Source: Chloroflexota bacterium
GTDB taxonomy: Bacteria > Chloroflexota > Anaerolineae > Anaerolineales > UBA11657
Direction: 5' to 3'
DNA length: 5,536 nt
NCBI GenBank assembly: GCA_003670425.1
Contig: QWRL01000164.1
Span: 1-5,536, forward strand
This document shows, one piece after another, positions 1 to 5,519 of the stretch. Under the pieces are notes generated by a model. That model did no database searches. It was not told the origin of the DNA and worked only from the letters and a program-made list of their open reading frames with translations. Position 1 is the stretch's first letter. The number at the start of each line of letters is the position of its first letter. The translations under genes and the position numbers were made by a program.

Positions 1-221
1 CGTGCCAGCGGATGGATGGCTGTGCCCACCCGCGTGAAAATTGTTCCCGCCCACAGCACCAGCGCAACACCGGCGGTGCCAAAGACTGCGCCAGTTGCGC
101 GCCATGGGAACAGCAGCAGCGGCGGCAGCGGCAGTAGCATGTGCAGCGCTAACATGGTTGCTAGCGCCGCAAGCAGCAACAAGGGCGGCAGCGCCATGCG
201 GCGTTTTGGTTTTTCAGACAT
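1..221 (-). CDS. Partial membrane protein, probable ICMT-family (isoprenylcysteine carboxyl methyltransferase-like) methyltransferase, N-terminus only
   Basis: This reading frame opens at ATG (221-219) and stays open to the left edge, giving 73 codons; the rest lies outside the window. The protein starts MSEKPKRRMALPP, with a short basic head, then two hydrophobic segments (about residues 10-38 and 44-62), then FTRVGTAIHP. In bacterial ICMT-like and phospholipid methyltransferase-like membrane enzymes, two N-terminal helices are followed by a similar F-R-x-GT-x-x-x-P stretch ahead of the SAM-binding RNP-Y region, which is not visible here. Those enzymes methylate small or lipid-linked substrates at the membrane; the substrate here is unknown. 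No good Shine-Dalgarno precedes the ATG. A TATAAA hexamer on the same strand (254-249) could be a -10 box giving a short leader. The 80-bp gap and hairpin after the ATPase gene suggest a separate unit. The family call is from pattern memory; that the frame is coding is more secure. Confidence 0.6.
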   Translation of the reverse strand, partial: MSEKPKRRMALPPLLLLAALATMLALHMLLPLPPLLLFPWRATGAVFGTAGVALVLWAGTIFTRVGTAIHPLA

Positions 222-258
222 TGCAGGCGGTGCGCAAACTGATTTGGATTTATATTTT

Positions 259-279
259 CCGGTGGGGGGCGCCCACCGG
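259..279 (-). terminator. GC-rich hairpin after the ATPase gene, possible operon terminator without U tract
   Basis: CCGGTGGG (259-266) and CCCACCGG (272-279) form a perfect 8-bp stem around a 5-nt loop, 22 nt past the ATPase stop codon. On the minus strand the stem is followed by AAAATATAAA, not by a run of T, so it is not a classical intrinsic terminator. It may mark the 3' end of the operon mRNA, or block 3' exonucleases after Rho-dependent termination. The plus strand also lacks a T run after it. Confidence 0.4.
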
Positions 280-301
280 TTGGCAGCACCGCAAGCGGGG
301 T

Positions 302-1903
302 TTACGCGCGGCGCGCAAGAATTTCGTCGAGCCAGTCTGCGCGCACTTCCGGTACCGACGCCAGCAGTCGTTCTGTGTAGGGATGCAGCGGCGCCGAAAA
401 AACTGTGGCGGTGGCGCCTTCGGCGACAATCTCGCCGCGCAGCATGGCGGCAGTCCGGTGCGCAATGCGCCGCACAATGCCCAGGTCATGCGTAATGAAG
501 AGATACGCAATCCCCAACTCGTCCTGCAGGCGCTTGAGCAGCTTTAGAATGCCATCAGCCACCAGCTGGTCCAGCGCAGAGGTGGGCTCGTCGCAAATGA
601 TCAGCTCGGGTTCGGCTGCCAGCGCGCGCGCAATGCACACGCGCTGCTTTTGGCCGCCGGAAAGGGCGGTGGACAGGCGCTGTGCATAATCCAAGGGCAG
701 GTCCACCTGTTTCAACAACTCCGCTACACGCTTCGCCACATCTGCAGGCGAACGGTCAAAATAGAACTGCACCGGCCGGCCGATGATTTCACCAACCGTC
801 TGGCGCGGGTTCAGCGCCACATCCGGCTGCTGATAAATGAACTGCAGTTTGCGCAGGTCTTCTTTGGTGCGCGCCTTGAGCGCGGGGGATAGCACGCGGC
901 CGCGGAAGGTGACCGTGCCGGCAGAGCGCGGCAGCAAGCCCACAATCAGGCGCGCCAGCGAGCTCTTGCCGGATCCAGACTCGCCAACCACAGCCAGCGT
1001 CTCGCCGTGCGCCACTGTCAGCGCCACATTTTTTACAGCGGCAAAGCTGCCATACATGCCGACCGCGCCAGACACCTCCAGCACAATCGCCTCGCGCTGC
1101 GCCATACTTGCAACAGCAAGCTTGTCCGACTCTTTGCGGTCCGCCACCAGCGCCCGCGAATACTCGTTCTGCGGCTGCAGTAGTATTTGCCCGGTTGTGC
1201 CCAGCTCCACCATCTTGCCGCCGCGCAGCACCCTGACGCGCTCGGCCCCCTGCGCCACCACCGCCAGATCATGGCTGATGTACAGCGCCGCAGTGCGATA
1301 TTCTTTGATCAGCTTTTTGATGAGCGCCAGTACTTCAATCTGAGTGGTTACATCCAGTGCCGTCGTGGGCTCATCAAACACCACAATGTCCGGGCGGCAG
1401 GAGATCGCCATGGCGGCCATCGCGCGCTGCAGCTGACCGCCGGAAACCTGATGCGGGTAGCGTGCGCCAAATGTTTCCGGGTTGGGCAGCTCAAGCGAAC
1501 GGAAGAGTTCCACGGCCCATGCCTGCGCCGCAGCTTTCTTCATCAGGCCGTGTTGGATGGGCATCTCGCATACCTGATCCATGATGCAGTGGGCCGGGTT
1601 GAAAGAAGCCGCAGCACTTTGTGCCACGTAGGCGATGCGGCGGCCGCGCAGCTCGCGGCGCCCTTCCATATTCAGCGTGCGTGCGCTGTCGCCTTTTATT
1701 TCAACTGTGCCGGCGGTGATTTTGCAGCCGGCGCGGGCGTAGACCATTGCGGCCAGGCCGATGGTGGACTTGCCGGCGCCGCTTTCGCCGATCAGGCCGA
1801 GAACCTCGCCGGGTTTTAGGTCAAGCGATACATCATCCACCAAAACTGTGCCGGTGATCGACTCAACGCGCAGATTGCGGATGGCAAGCACAGACTCTGC
1901 CAC
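302..1903 (-). CDS. ABC transporter ATP-binding protein with two fused ATPase domains (DppD-DppF type)
   Basis: This 533-residue protein supplies both ATP-hydrolysing subunits of the importer in one chain, on the cytoplasmic face of the permeases. Domain 1 has Walker A GESGAGKST (39-47), Q-loop Gln near 95, signature VSGGQ (153-157), Walker B DIVVFDEP (172-179) and H-loop His 211. Domain 2 has Walker A GESGSGKSS (307-315), Q-loop Gln near 358, signature LSGGQ (414-418), Walker B LIICDEP (434-440) and His 472. Both sets are complete, so two working ATP sites are expected. The C-terminal HPYTERLLASVP (507-518) is the tail typical of Opp/Dpp ATPases; domain 1 ends in a degenerate version (QNEYSRAL). 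Separate DppD and DppF proteins are about 330 residues each, so this is a compact fusion. The GTG start (1903-1901) is chosen because GGAG (1917-1914) lies 10 nt upstream and the gap after the permease stop is only 4 nt. An ATG at 1942 would add an Arg-rich 13-residue head overlapping the permease gene. Confidence 0.93.
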   Translation of the reverse strand: MAESVLAIRNLRVESITGTVLVDDVSLDLKPGEVLGLIGESGAGKSTIGLAAMVYARAGCKITAGTVEIKGDSARTLNMEGRRELRGRRIAYVAQSAAASFNPAHCIMDQVCEMPIQHGLMKKAAAQAWAVELFRSLELPNPETFGARYPHQVSGGQLQRAMAAMAISCRPDIVVFDEPTTALDVTTQIEVLALIKKLIKEYRTAALYISHDLAVVAQGAERVRVLRGGKMVELGTTGQILLQPQNEYSRALVADRKESDKLAVASMAQREAIVLEVSGAVGMYGSFAAVKNVALTVAHGETLAVVGESGSGKSSLARLIVGLLPRSAGTVTFRGRVLSPALKARTKEDLRKLQFIYQQPDVALNPRQTVGEIIGRPVQFYFDRSPADVAKRVAELLKQVDLPLDYAQRLSTALSGGQKQRVCIARALAAEPELIICDEPTSALDQLVADGILKLLKRLQDELGIAYLFITHDLGIVRRIAHRTAAMLRGEIVAEGATATVFSAPLHPYTERLLASVPEVRADWLDEILARRA

Positions 1904-1907
1904 GCGC

Positions 1908-2741
1908 CTACATCTCCGCTGACGCACCGGACGGGCGCGCATTGATCGACAGGATCCAGTCCACCACCAGGTTCACTCCGATCGTCACGATTGAGATTGC
2001 AATCGCCGGCCAGAGTGGCGCTGTGATTCCGAAGCTGATTGCGCGGCCATTCTCGCGCACCATGCCGCCCCAGTCTGCGTACGGCGGCTGGATGCCGAGG
2101 CCCAAAAAGCTCAAGCCGGCAACGAACAGGAAGTTGAAGCAGAAGCGCAAGCCAAATTCGGAAATCATGGGGGGCAGGGCGTTGGGCAATATCTCGCGCC
2201 GCATCAACCACCACAGTCCTTCGCCGCGCAGGCGGGCAGCTTCCACATAGTCCCGCACCACCAGGTTTACGGCAACAGCGCGCGCCAGGCGAAAGACGCG
2301 CGTGGAATCCAAGATGGCGATTGTGATTACGAGCGTGGGGATTGACGGCCCAAACATGGACAAAATCATCAGCGCAAATACGAGCAGCGGAATGGAGAGC
2401 ATGACATCCACGATGCGCGAGAGCACCTGGTCCAGCAGGGTGCCGCCAACTGCCGCCAGCAGCCCCAGCGTGGTGCCGATGATGAAGGAGAGAATGGTGC
2501 AGGCGAGCGCCACGCCAATTGTCATGCGGGCGCCGTAAATCAGGCGTGACACCATATCGCGCCCGATGTTGTCTGTGCCCAGCCAGAAGCTGCCGGATGC
2601 GGCCGCCCAAGTGTCTGAGACTACGGCGCCTTCTTCGTGCGGCGCAAGCAGCGGGGCAAAAATGGCGATGGCACTGAACACGCCGATGATGGCGAGTCCC
2701 ACCCATGCCAGTGTCGTTGGCTTGTGGCCGAAGAGGCGCAA
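1908..2741 (-). CDS. ABC transporter permease, DppC/OppC type
   Basis: This 277-residue inner-membrane subunit pairs with the DppB-type permease encoded just upstream to form the translocation pore. Visible family marks are LGTDNIGRDMVSRLIYGAR (54-72), the EAA loop that docks on the ATPase (DYVEAARLRGEGLWWLM and onward, about 164-187), and FLGLGIQPPYADWGGM (212-227). About six membrane segments are apparent: roughly 11-33, 74-97, 112-130, 134-155, 197-215 and 242-265. The length fits the family. The reading frame is closed upstream by the stop of the preceding permease, and the only start ahead of the first membrane helix is TTG (2741-2739), 5 nt after AGGCGG (one mismatch to AGGAGG). The gap to the upstream gene is 9 nt and to the downstream GTG 4 nt, so co-transcription and probably translational coupling are expected. 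The substrate cannot be inferred from this subunit. Confidence 0.93.
   Translation of the reverse strand: MRLFGHKPTTLAWVGLAIIGVFSAIAIFAPLLAPHEEGAVVSDTWAAASGSFWLGTDNIGRDMVSRLIYGARMTIGVALACTILSFIIGTTLGLLAAVGGTLLDQVLSRIVDVMLSIPLLVFALMILSMFGPSIPTLVITIAILDSTRVFRLARAVAVNLVVRDYVEAARLRGEGLWWLMRREILPNALPPMISEFGLRFCFNFLFVAGLSFLGLGIQPPYADWGGMVRENGRAISFGITAPLWPAIAISIVTIGVNLVVDWILSINARPSGASAEM
1914..1917 (-). promoter_or_regulatory. Ribosome binding site deciding the GTG start of the ATPase gene
   Basis: GGAG on the minus strand sits 10 nt before GTG (1903-1901), inside the last codons of the upstream permease gene. It supports the GTG over the longer ATG frame at 1942, which has no comparable site. Confidence 0.6.
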
Positions 2742-2752
2742 AGCAGCCGCCT
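2734..2752 (-). promoter_or_regulatory. Small hairpin over the ribosome binding site and TTG start of the DppC-type permease
   Basis: In the mRNA, AGGCG (2752-2748) can pair with CGCCT (2738-2734), leaving a 9-nt loop whose last three bases are the TTG start codon. The first arm is most of the AGGCGG Shine-Dalgarno. The layout resembles the larger hairpin at the start of the upstream permease gene. A 5-bp stem can arise by chance, and ribosomes finishing the upstream gene at 2751 would open it, so its importance is uncertain. Confidence 0.3.
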
Positions 2753-3698
2753 AAATCGGGTGCCGCAGGCGCGGGTTCACCAAAATGCTGAGCACATCTG
2801 CAACCGTGTTCAGCGTGATGAATGCGCTGGCAAAAATGAGGCCGCAGGCCTGCACAACCGGCAGGTCGCGCTTGCTGACGCCATCAACCATGAACTGTCC
2901 AATGCCGGGATAGACAAAAACCACCTCGATCACCACTACGCCCACAATCAAGTATGCGAGGTTGAGGGCGATCACCGTAATGATTGGCGCGGCAGCATTG
3001 GGCAGTGCGTGCGTCAGCACCACGCGAGACCGGGAGAGGCCCTTGAGAAACGCCATCTCGATGTAGGGCTGCGACATGATGGAGAGCACAGAAGAGCGCG
3101 TCATGCGCAGCATATGCGCGGCCACCAGCATCGTAAGCGTTACAGCTGGCAGCGCCGTTACGTGCAGCTTCTTTGCAAATGGCATGTCTGCAAACACCGT
3201 GGAAAGCGACGGAAAGTAGCGCAGCTTAACGGCCAGAAACAGGATCAGCAGATAGGCGATGAAGAATTCCGGAACGGAAATTGTGGCCAGTGAAATTATG
3301 TTGGCAAGCCGATCCGCCAGCTTGCCCTCGTTGATTGCTGCCAGGATGCCGAGCGCAACTGAAAGCGGCACCGCAATCAGCGCCGCATAGCCGGCCAGAA
3401 ACAAAGTGTTTTTGAGGCGCGGCGTGACAGAGGTAAGAATGTCACGCTTGTTGGTCAGCGCTTTTCCGAAATCGCCCTGAATGGCTCCGGTGAACCACTC
3501 CGCGTAACGGACGTGGGCTGGCCGGTCAAGACCAAGCTCTTTGCGAAACACCCGCAGTGTTTCCGGGGTTGCGCCTTGCCCAAGCACAGCGCTGGCCACA
3601 TCCCCCGGCAGGATTTCCGTAGCCGCAAAAATAAGAATACTGACGGCTAGAAGCGTCAGTATTCCGAGGACGACCCGCGTAGCAATGATGCGCAGCAA
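2751..3698 (-). CDS. ABC transporter permease, DppB/OppB type
   Basis: This 315-residue inner-membrane subunit forms the pore with the DppC-type permease. The N-terminal helix (7-28) leads into ILPGDVA (29-35), LGLDRP (55-60) and WFTGAIQGDFGKAL (68-81), all typical of the DppB family. The ATPase-docking EAA loop is about residues 212-235 (YIEMAFLKGLSRSRVVLTHA and onward), followed by VYPGIGQ (262-268). Six membrane segments are apparent: about 7-28, 97-122, 133-157, 181-198, 238-262 and 283-308. The frame is closed upstream by the binding-protein stop codon, and the only good start is TTG (3698-3696), 7 nt after AAGGA (3710-3706). Starting later would delete the first membrane helix. The gap after the binding-protein gene is 36 nt. 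Unusually, the first 24 codons contain parts of two strong hairpins, one masking the ribosome binding site and one resembling an intrinsic terminator, so expression is probably limited at this gene. Confidence 0.93.
   Translation of the reverse strand: MLRIIATRVVLGILTLLAVSILIFAATEILPGDVASAVLGQGATPETLRVFRKELGLDRPAHVRYAEWFTGAIQGDFGKALTNKRDILTSVTPRLKNTLFLAGYAALIAVPLSVALGILAAINEGKLADRLANIISLATISVPEFFIAYLLILFLAVKLRYFPSLSTVFADMPFAKKLHVTALPAVTLTMLVAAHMLRMTRSSVLSIMSQPYIEMAFLKGLSRSRVVLTHALPNAAAPIITVIALNLAYLIVGVVVIEVVFVYPGIGQFMVDGVSKRDLPVVQACGLIFASAFITLNTVADVLSILVNPRLRHPI
3627..3664 (-). terminator. Intragenic terminator-like hairpin with U-rich tail in codons 12-24 of the DppB-type gene
   Basis: In the mRNA, GAATACTGACG (3664-3654) and CGTCAGTATTC (3645-3635) form a perfect 11-bp stem with an 8-nt loop (3653-3646). 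The next bases are TTATTTTT (3634-3627), so hairpin plus U tract matches the outline of an intrinsic terminator. It is inside coding sequence: the same bases encode residues 12-24 of the first membrane helix. The stem is AU-rich at its base, which would make termination partial. A ribosome translating the gene would melt it, so termination is expected mainly when initiation at the TTG fails. Function is inferred from structure only. Confidence 0.55.
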
Positions 3699-3709
3699 CG
3701 GGTCGTCCT
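3667..3709 (-). promoter_or_regulatory. Stem-loop masking the ribosome binding site and start codon of the DppB-type gene
   Basis: In the mRNA, AGGACGACCCG (3709-3699) and CGGGTCGTCCT (3677-3667) form a perfect 11-bp, GC-rich stem. The 21-nt loop (3698-3678) is exactly the TTG start and the next six codons. The first arm contains most of the AAGGA Shine-Dalgarno, so folding would hide it from the ribosome. The stem begins about 25 nt past the binding-protein stop codon, probably beyond the footprint of a terminating ribosome. Only two bases separate it from the terminator-like hairpin downstream. The pairing is seen directly; translational control is inferred. Confidence 0.6.
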
Positions 3710-3734
3710 TACAGTCAGTGGAAGAGCTTGCCGT

Positions 3735-5375
3735 TTAGGCGAACCAGCCCTTTTCCGAAATCCGGTCGTCGTTGAGATCATAGCGGGCGTGTGGCTCCGT
3801 CCCCATGACCTTTTTGGAGTATCCGTCCAGATAGTCGGTGATGGCAAAGCAGATCATGCCGCCGTCTTCTGCAATCATTTCCTGGCAGGTGAAGTACATT
3901 TCTGTGCGCTTGGCGTTGTCAAGCTCAACCGCCGCGTTCATCACCAGATCGTCGAACGCTGGCACCTTCCAGTTCGAGTCGTTCCAGTCTGACGCTGAAC
4001 CGTAAATTTGCCGGAACACCTGATCTGCCGACAGGCGCCGGCCCCAGTACACTGCACAGAACGGAACCTTTAGCCAAACATTGTCCCAGTAGCCGTCGGC
4101 GCTGACCTTGTTCACGCCCATGGTGATGCCGGCCTTCTTAAGCGACTCCTGGTAGATCTGTGCGCAGTCCACCGCGCTGCCCCATGCGCCTTCGGAAGTC
4201 TGCAGCTCGAACGCGCTGGTGATGCCGGACTTCTTGAAGTGGAACGCTGCCTTGTCCGGATCATAGACGCGTTGCGCCATCTTGGTGTTGTAGTACGGGT
4301 TCAATGCATCCAGCGTGTGATCATTGCCGGGCACTGCATAGCCGTTGTACACCTGCTTGATGATCTGCTCGCGATCAATGCCCCATTTAAGGGCGAGGCG
4401 CAGATCCTTGTTGTCATACGGTGCTTCGGTTACGCGCGACACAAAGCAGAACCGGTTGCCTGTGCCCTTGGTGCGCACAATGTTGAGGTTGGGATCCTTC
4501 ATGAGTGCGTCCACGGTGCGCGGGTCAAGCCGGTTGACGGCATCCACTTCACCGGACTGCAGCGCAGCCGTGCGGGCTGCCGGGTCTTGGATGTTGCGGA
4601 TCTCAACCATGTCGAAGTTGCCGCGGTCCTTCTTCCAGTAGCCGCCGCGGTTCTTGAATACCAAGCGCACGCCCGGCTCAAAGCTCTCCAGCGTGTAGGC
4701 ACCAGTGCCGATTGGTTTTTCCCAATCGGTGAAGTCTTTTGGCACAACCACGAGATGGTAGTCGCCGAGGAGTACCGGAAGGTCGGCGTTGCCGCTTGCC
4801 AGTTTGATGCTGATTTGCGAATCGCCAAGCTTCTTGATCTCAGTGATGGGCTCAAGAATGCCCTTGGCCGGAGACTTTGACTCGCCGCGGTGAATGCCAA
4901 TCGAGTAGATGATGTCGTCGGCGTCCAGGGTTTTGCCGTTGGAGAAGGTGATGCCTTGGCGCACGTTGAAGATCCACTCGGCTGCCCCGGCTTTGGCTTC
5001 CCAGCTCTCGAGCAATTCGCCGGTTGGGTTGCCCGCTGCATCAAACTCAACCAATCCGTTCATGACGGTCAATGCAGCCGCAATCATTACTGAATCCGAA
5101 TAAGTGCGCGGATCCAGCGAGTCGGTGGCGGAGCCGCCCTCCATGCCGATGCGGAGCGTACCGCCCTTCGGTTTGCCACTTGCCACTGGGGCAACGGTGG
5201 CCACCTCGATAACTGCGGTGGGCGCAGGCGCAGCGGGCACATCCGTGGCAGGTACCGCTGCCGGAGCCTCTACCGCAGCCGGGGCTGCGGGCGCTGCGCA
5301 AGCGGCGAGTGCCGACGCACCAACAGTTGCAGACAATGCGAGAAACTTTCTACGACCTAACGTTTTCTTAGCCAT
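3735..5375 (-). CDS. Extracytoplasmic solute-binding lipoprotein of the peptide/nickel/opine ABC importer family (SBP family 5)
   Basis: This 546-residue protein captures the substrate outside the membrane and delivers it to the permeases encoded next. The N-terminus has a twin-arginine-like motif RRKFL (8-12), a hydrophobic stretch and the lipobox LAAC with Cys 26, so it is probably an acylated, membrane-tethered protein, possibly exported folded by Tat. Residues 27-69 form a flexible Ala/Pro/Val-rich linker. The binding domain starts near KGGTLRIG (70-77). Family marks include GTGAYTLESFEPG (223-235) and RLALKWGIDRE (326-336). Length without the linker is normal for the family. The start is firm: ATG (5375-5373) lies 5 nt after a perfect AGGAGG (5386-5381). 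The mature part has five cysteines (310, 404, 440, 497, 509), more than I would expect for an exported binding protein. The family binds peptides, nickel, opines and some oligosaccharides, so the substrate stays open. Confidence 0.93.
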   Translation of the reverse strand: MAKKTLGRRKFLALSATVGASALAACAAPAAPAAVEAPAAVPATDVPAAPAPTAVIEVATVAPVASGKPKGGTLRIGMEGGSATDSLDPRTYSDSVMIAAALTVMNGLVEFDAAGNPTGELLESWEAKAGAAEWIFNVRQGITFSNGKTLDADDIIYSIGIHRGESKSPAKGILEPITEIKKLGDSQISIKLASGNADLPVLLGDYHLVVVPKDFTDWEKPIGTGAYTLESFEPGVRLVFKNRGGYWKKDRGNFDMVEIRNIQDPAARTAALQSGEVDAVNRLDPRTVDALMKDPNLNIVRTKGTGNRFCFVSRVTEAPYDNKDLRLALKWGIDREQIIKQVYNGYAVPGNDHTLDALNPYYNTKMAQRVYDPDKAAFHFKKSGITSAFELQTSEGAWGSAVDCAQIYQESLKKAGITMGVNKVSADGYWDNVWLKVPFCAVYWGRRLSADQVFRQIYGSASDWNDSNWKVPAFDDLVMNAAVELDNAKRTEMYFTCQEMIAEDGGMICFAITDYLDGYSKKVMGTEPHARYDLNDDRISEKGWFA

Positions 5376-5380
5376 ATTTC

Positions 5381-5386
5381 CCTCCT
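5381..5386 (-). promoter_or_regulatory. Consensus ribosome binding site of the binding-protein gene
   Basis: AGGAGG on the minus strand sits 5 nt before the ATG. It is the only full-consensus site in the operon and predicts strong translation of the binding protein relative to the permeases and ATPase. Confidence 0.85.
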
Positions 5387-5400
5387 AAGGATGAGCAAAG

Positions 5401-5427
5401 ATTACAGGCTTTGGGGCGCGGAGTCAA
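5401..5427 (-). promoter_or_regulatory. Probable sigma-70-type promoter of the transporter operon
   Basis: TTGACT (5427-5422) matches the -35 consensus at five of six bases. The best -10 is TGTAAT (5406-5401), also five of six, with a short 15-nt spacer; the overlapping TAATCT (5404-5399) has the ideal 17-nt spacer but only three matches. Either would start transcription near 5392-5395 and give a leader of about 20 nt before the ATG. The exact -10 and start site are uncertain. Confidence 0.5.
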
Positions 5428-5462
5428 GTAAATGTAGAACCTAAGGCAGGAAAATAATTTGA

Positions 5463-5476
5463 TGTAAACGCTTTCT
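5463..5476. promoter_or_regulatory. LacI-family operator-like site
   Basis: TGTAAACGCTTTCT agrees with the LacI/GalR-family (cre-like) consensus TGWAANCGNTWNCA at all positions but the last, with the central CG and flanking AA/TT intact. It lies about 35 bp upstream of the proposed -35 box and 87-101 bp before the start codon. At that distance it could act through an activating regulator, through a second upstream promoter, or through looping. No other copy was noticed near the promoter. Confidence 0.45.
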
Positions 5477-5484
5477 GCGATCCG

Positions 5485-5519
5485 GCTGGCGGGCGTAAAT
5501 TAACCGCCCTGCCGCCAGC
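5485..5519. repeat. Inverted repeat upstream of the operon
   Basis: GCTGGC (5485-5490) pairs with GCCAGC (5514-5519), and GGGCG (5491-5495) pairs with CGCCC (5505-5509). The result is an 11-bp stem with a 4-nt bulge (5510-5513) and a 9-nt AT-rich loop (5496-5504). Neither strand has a T run after it. It could be the 3' hairpin of a gene beyond the right edge or a regulator site. The stretch 5387-5536 contains no complete gene. Confidence 0.4.

Noticed and set aside
16..547. Plus-strand open frames of 159 and 168 residues over the left end
   Set aside because: They are rich in Ala, Arg and low-complexity runs, match no family I recognise, and lie opposite the ATPase C-terminus and the methyltransferase-like frame, which have clear family patterns.
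1187..1819. Plus-strand open frame of 210 residues
   Set aside because: It is antisense to the first ATPase domain, whose Walker and signature motifs are intact; long antisense frames are common opposite GC-rich genes.
1904..1940. Possible pairing of CGCGCC with GGCGCG around the ATPase start
   Set aside because: Six GC-only pairs across a long loop in GC-rich DNA are likely chance, and the Shine-Dalgarno stays unpaired.
1904..1942. ATG at 1942 as start of the ATPase, 13 residues upstream
   Set aside because: The extension is Arg-rich, overlaps the permease gene by 35 nt and lacks a good Shine-Dalgarno; the GTG at 1903 has GGAG 10 nt upstream.
1816..2706. Minus-strand open frame of 296 residues in another frame over the DppC-type permease
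   Set aside because: It is an out-of-frame reading of the permease gene, rich in Arg, His and Ala; the true frame has the family motifs.
2637..3293. Plus-strand open frame of 218 residues rich in His, Asn and Arg
   Set aside because: It is the complement of the DppB-type permease gene; its composition is that expected opposite a membrane protein and it has no recognisable domain.
4239..4880. Plus-strand open frame of 213 residues
   Set aside because: It lies wholly opposite the binding-protein domain and lacks a ribosome binding site or known motif.
5384..5446. CCTAAGG occurring at 5384-5390 and 5440-5446, on either side of the promoter
   Set aside because: It is a 7-bp repeat, and one copy overlaps the Shine-Dalgarno; it is too short to support a regulator site.
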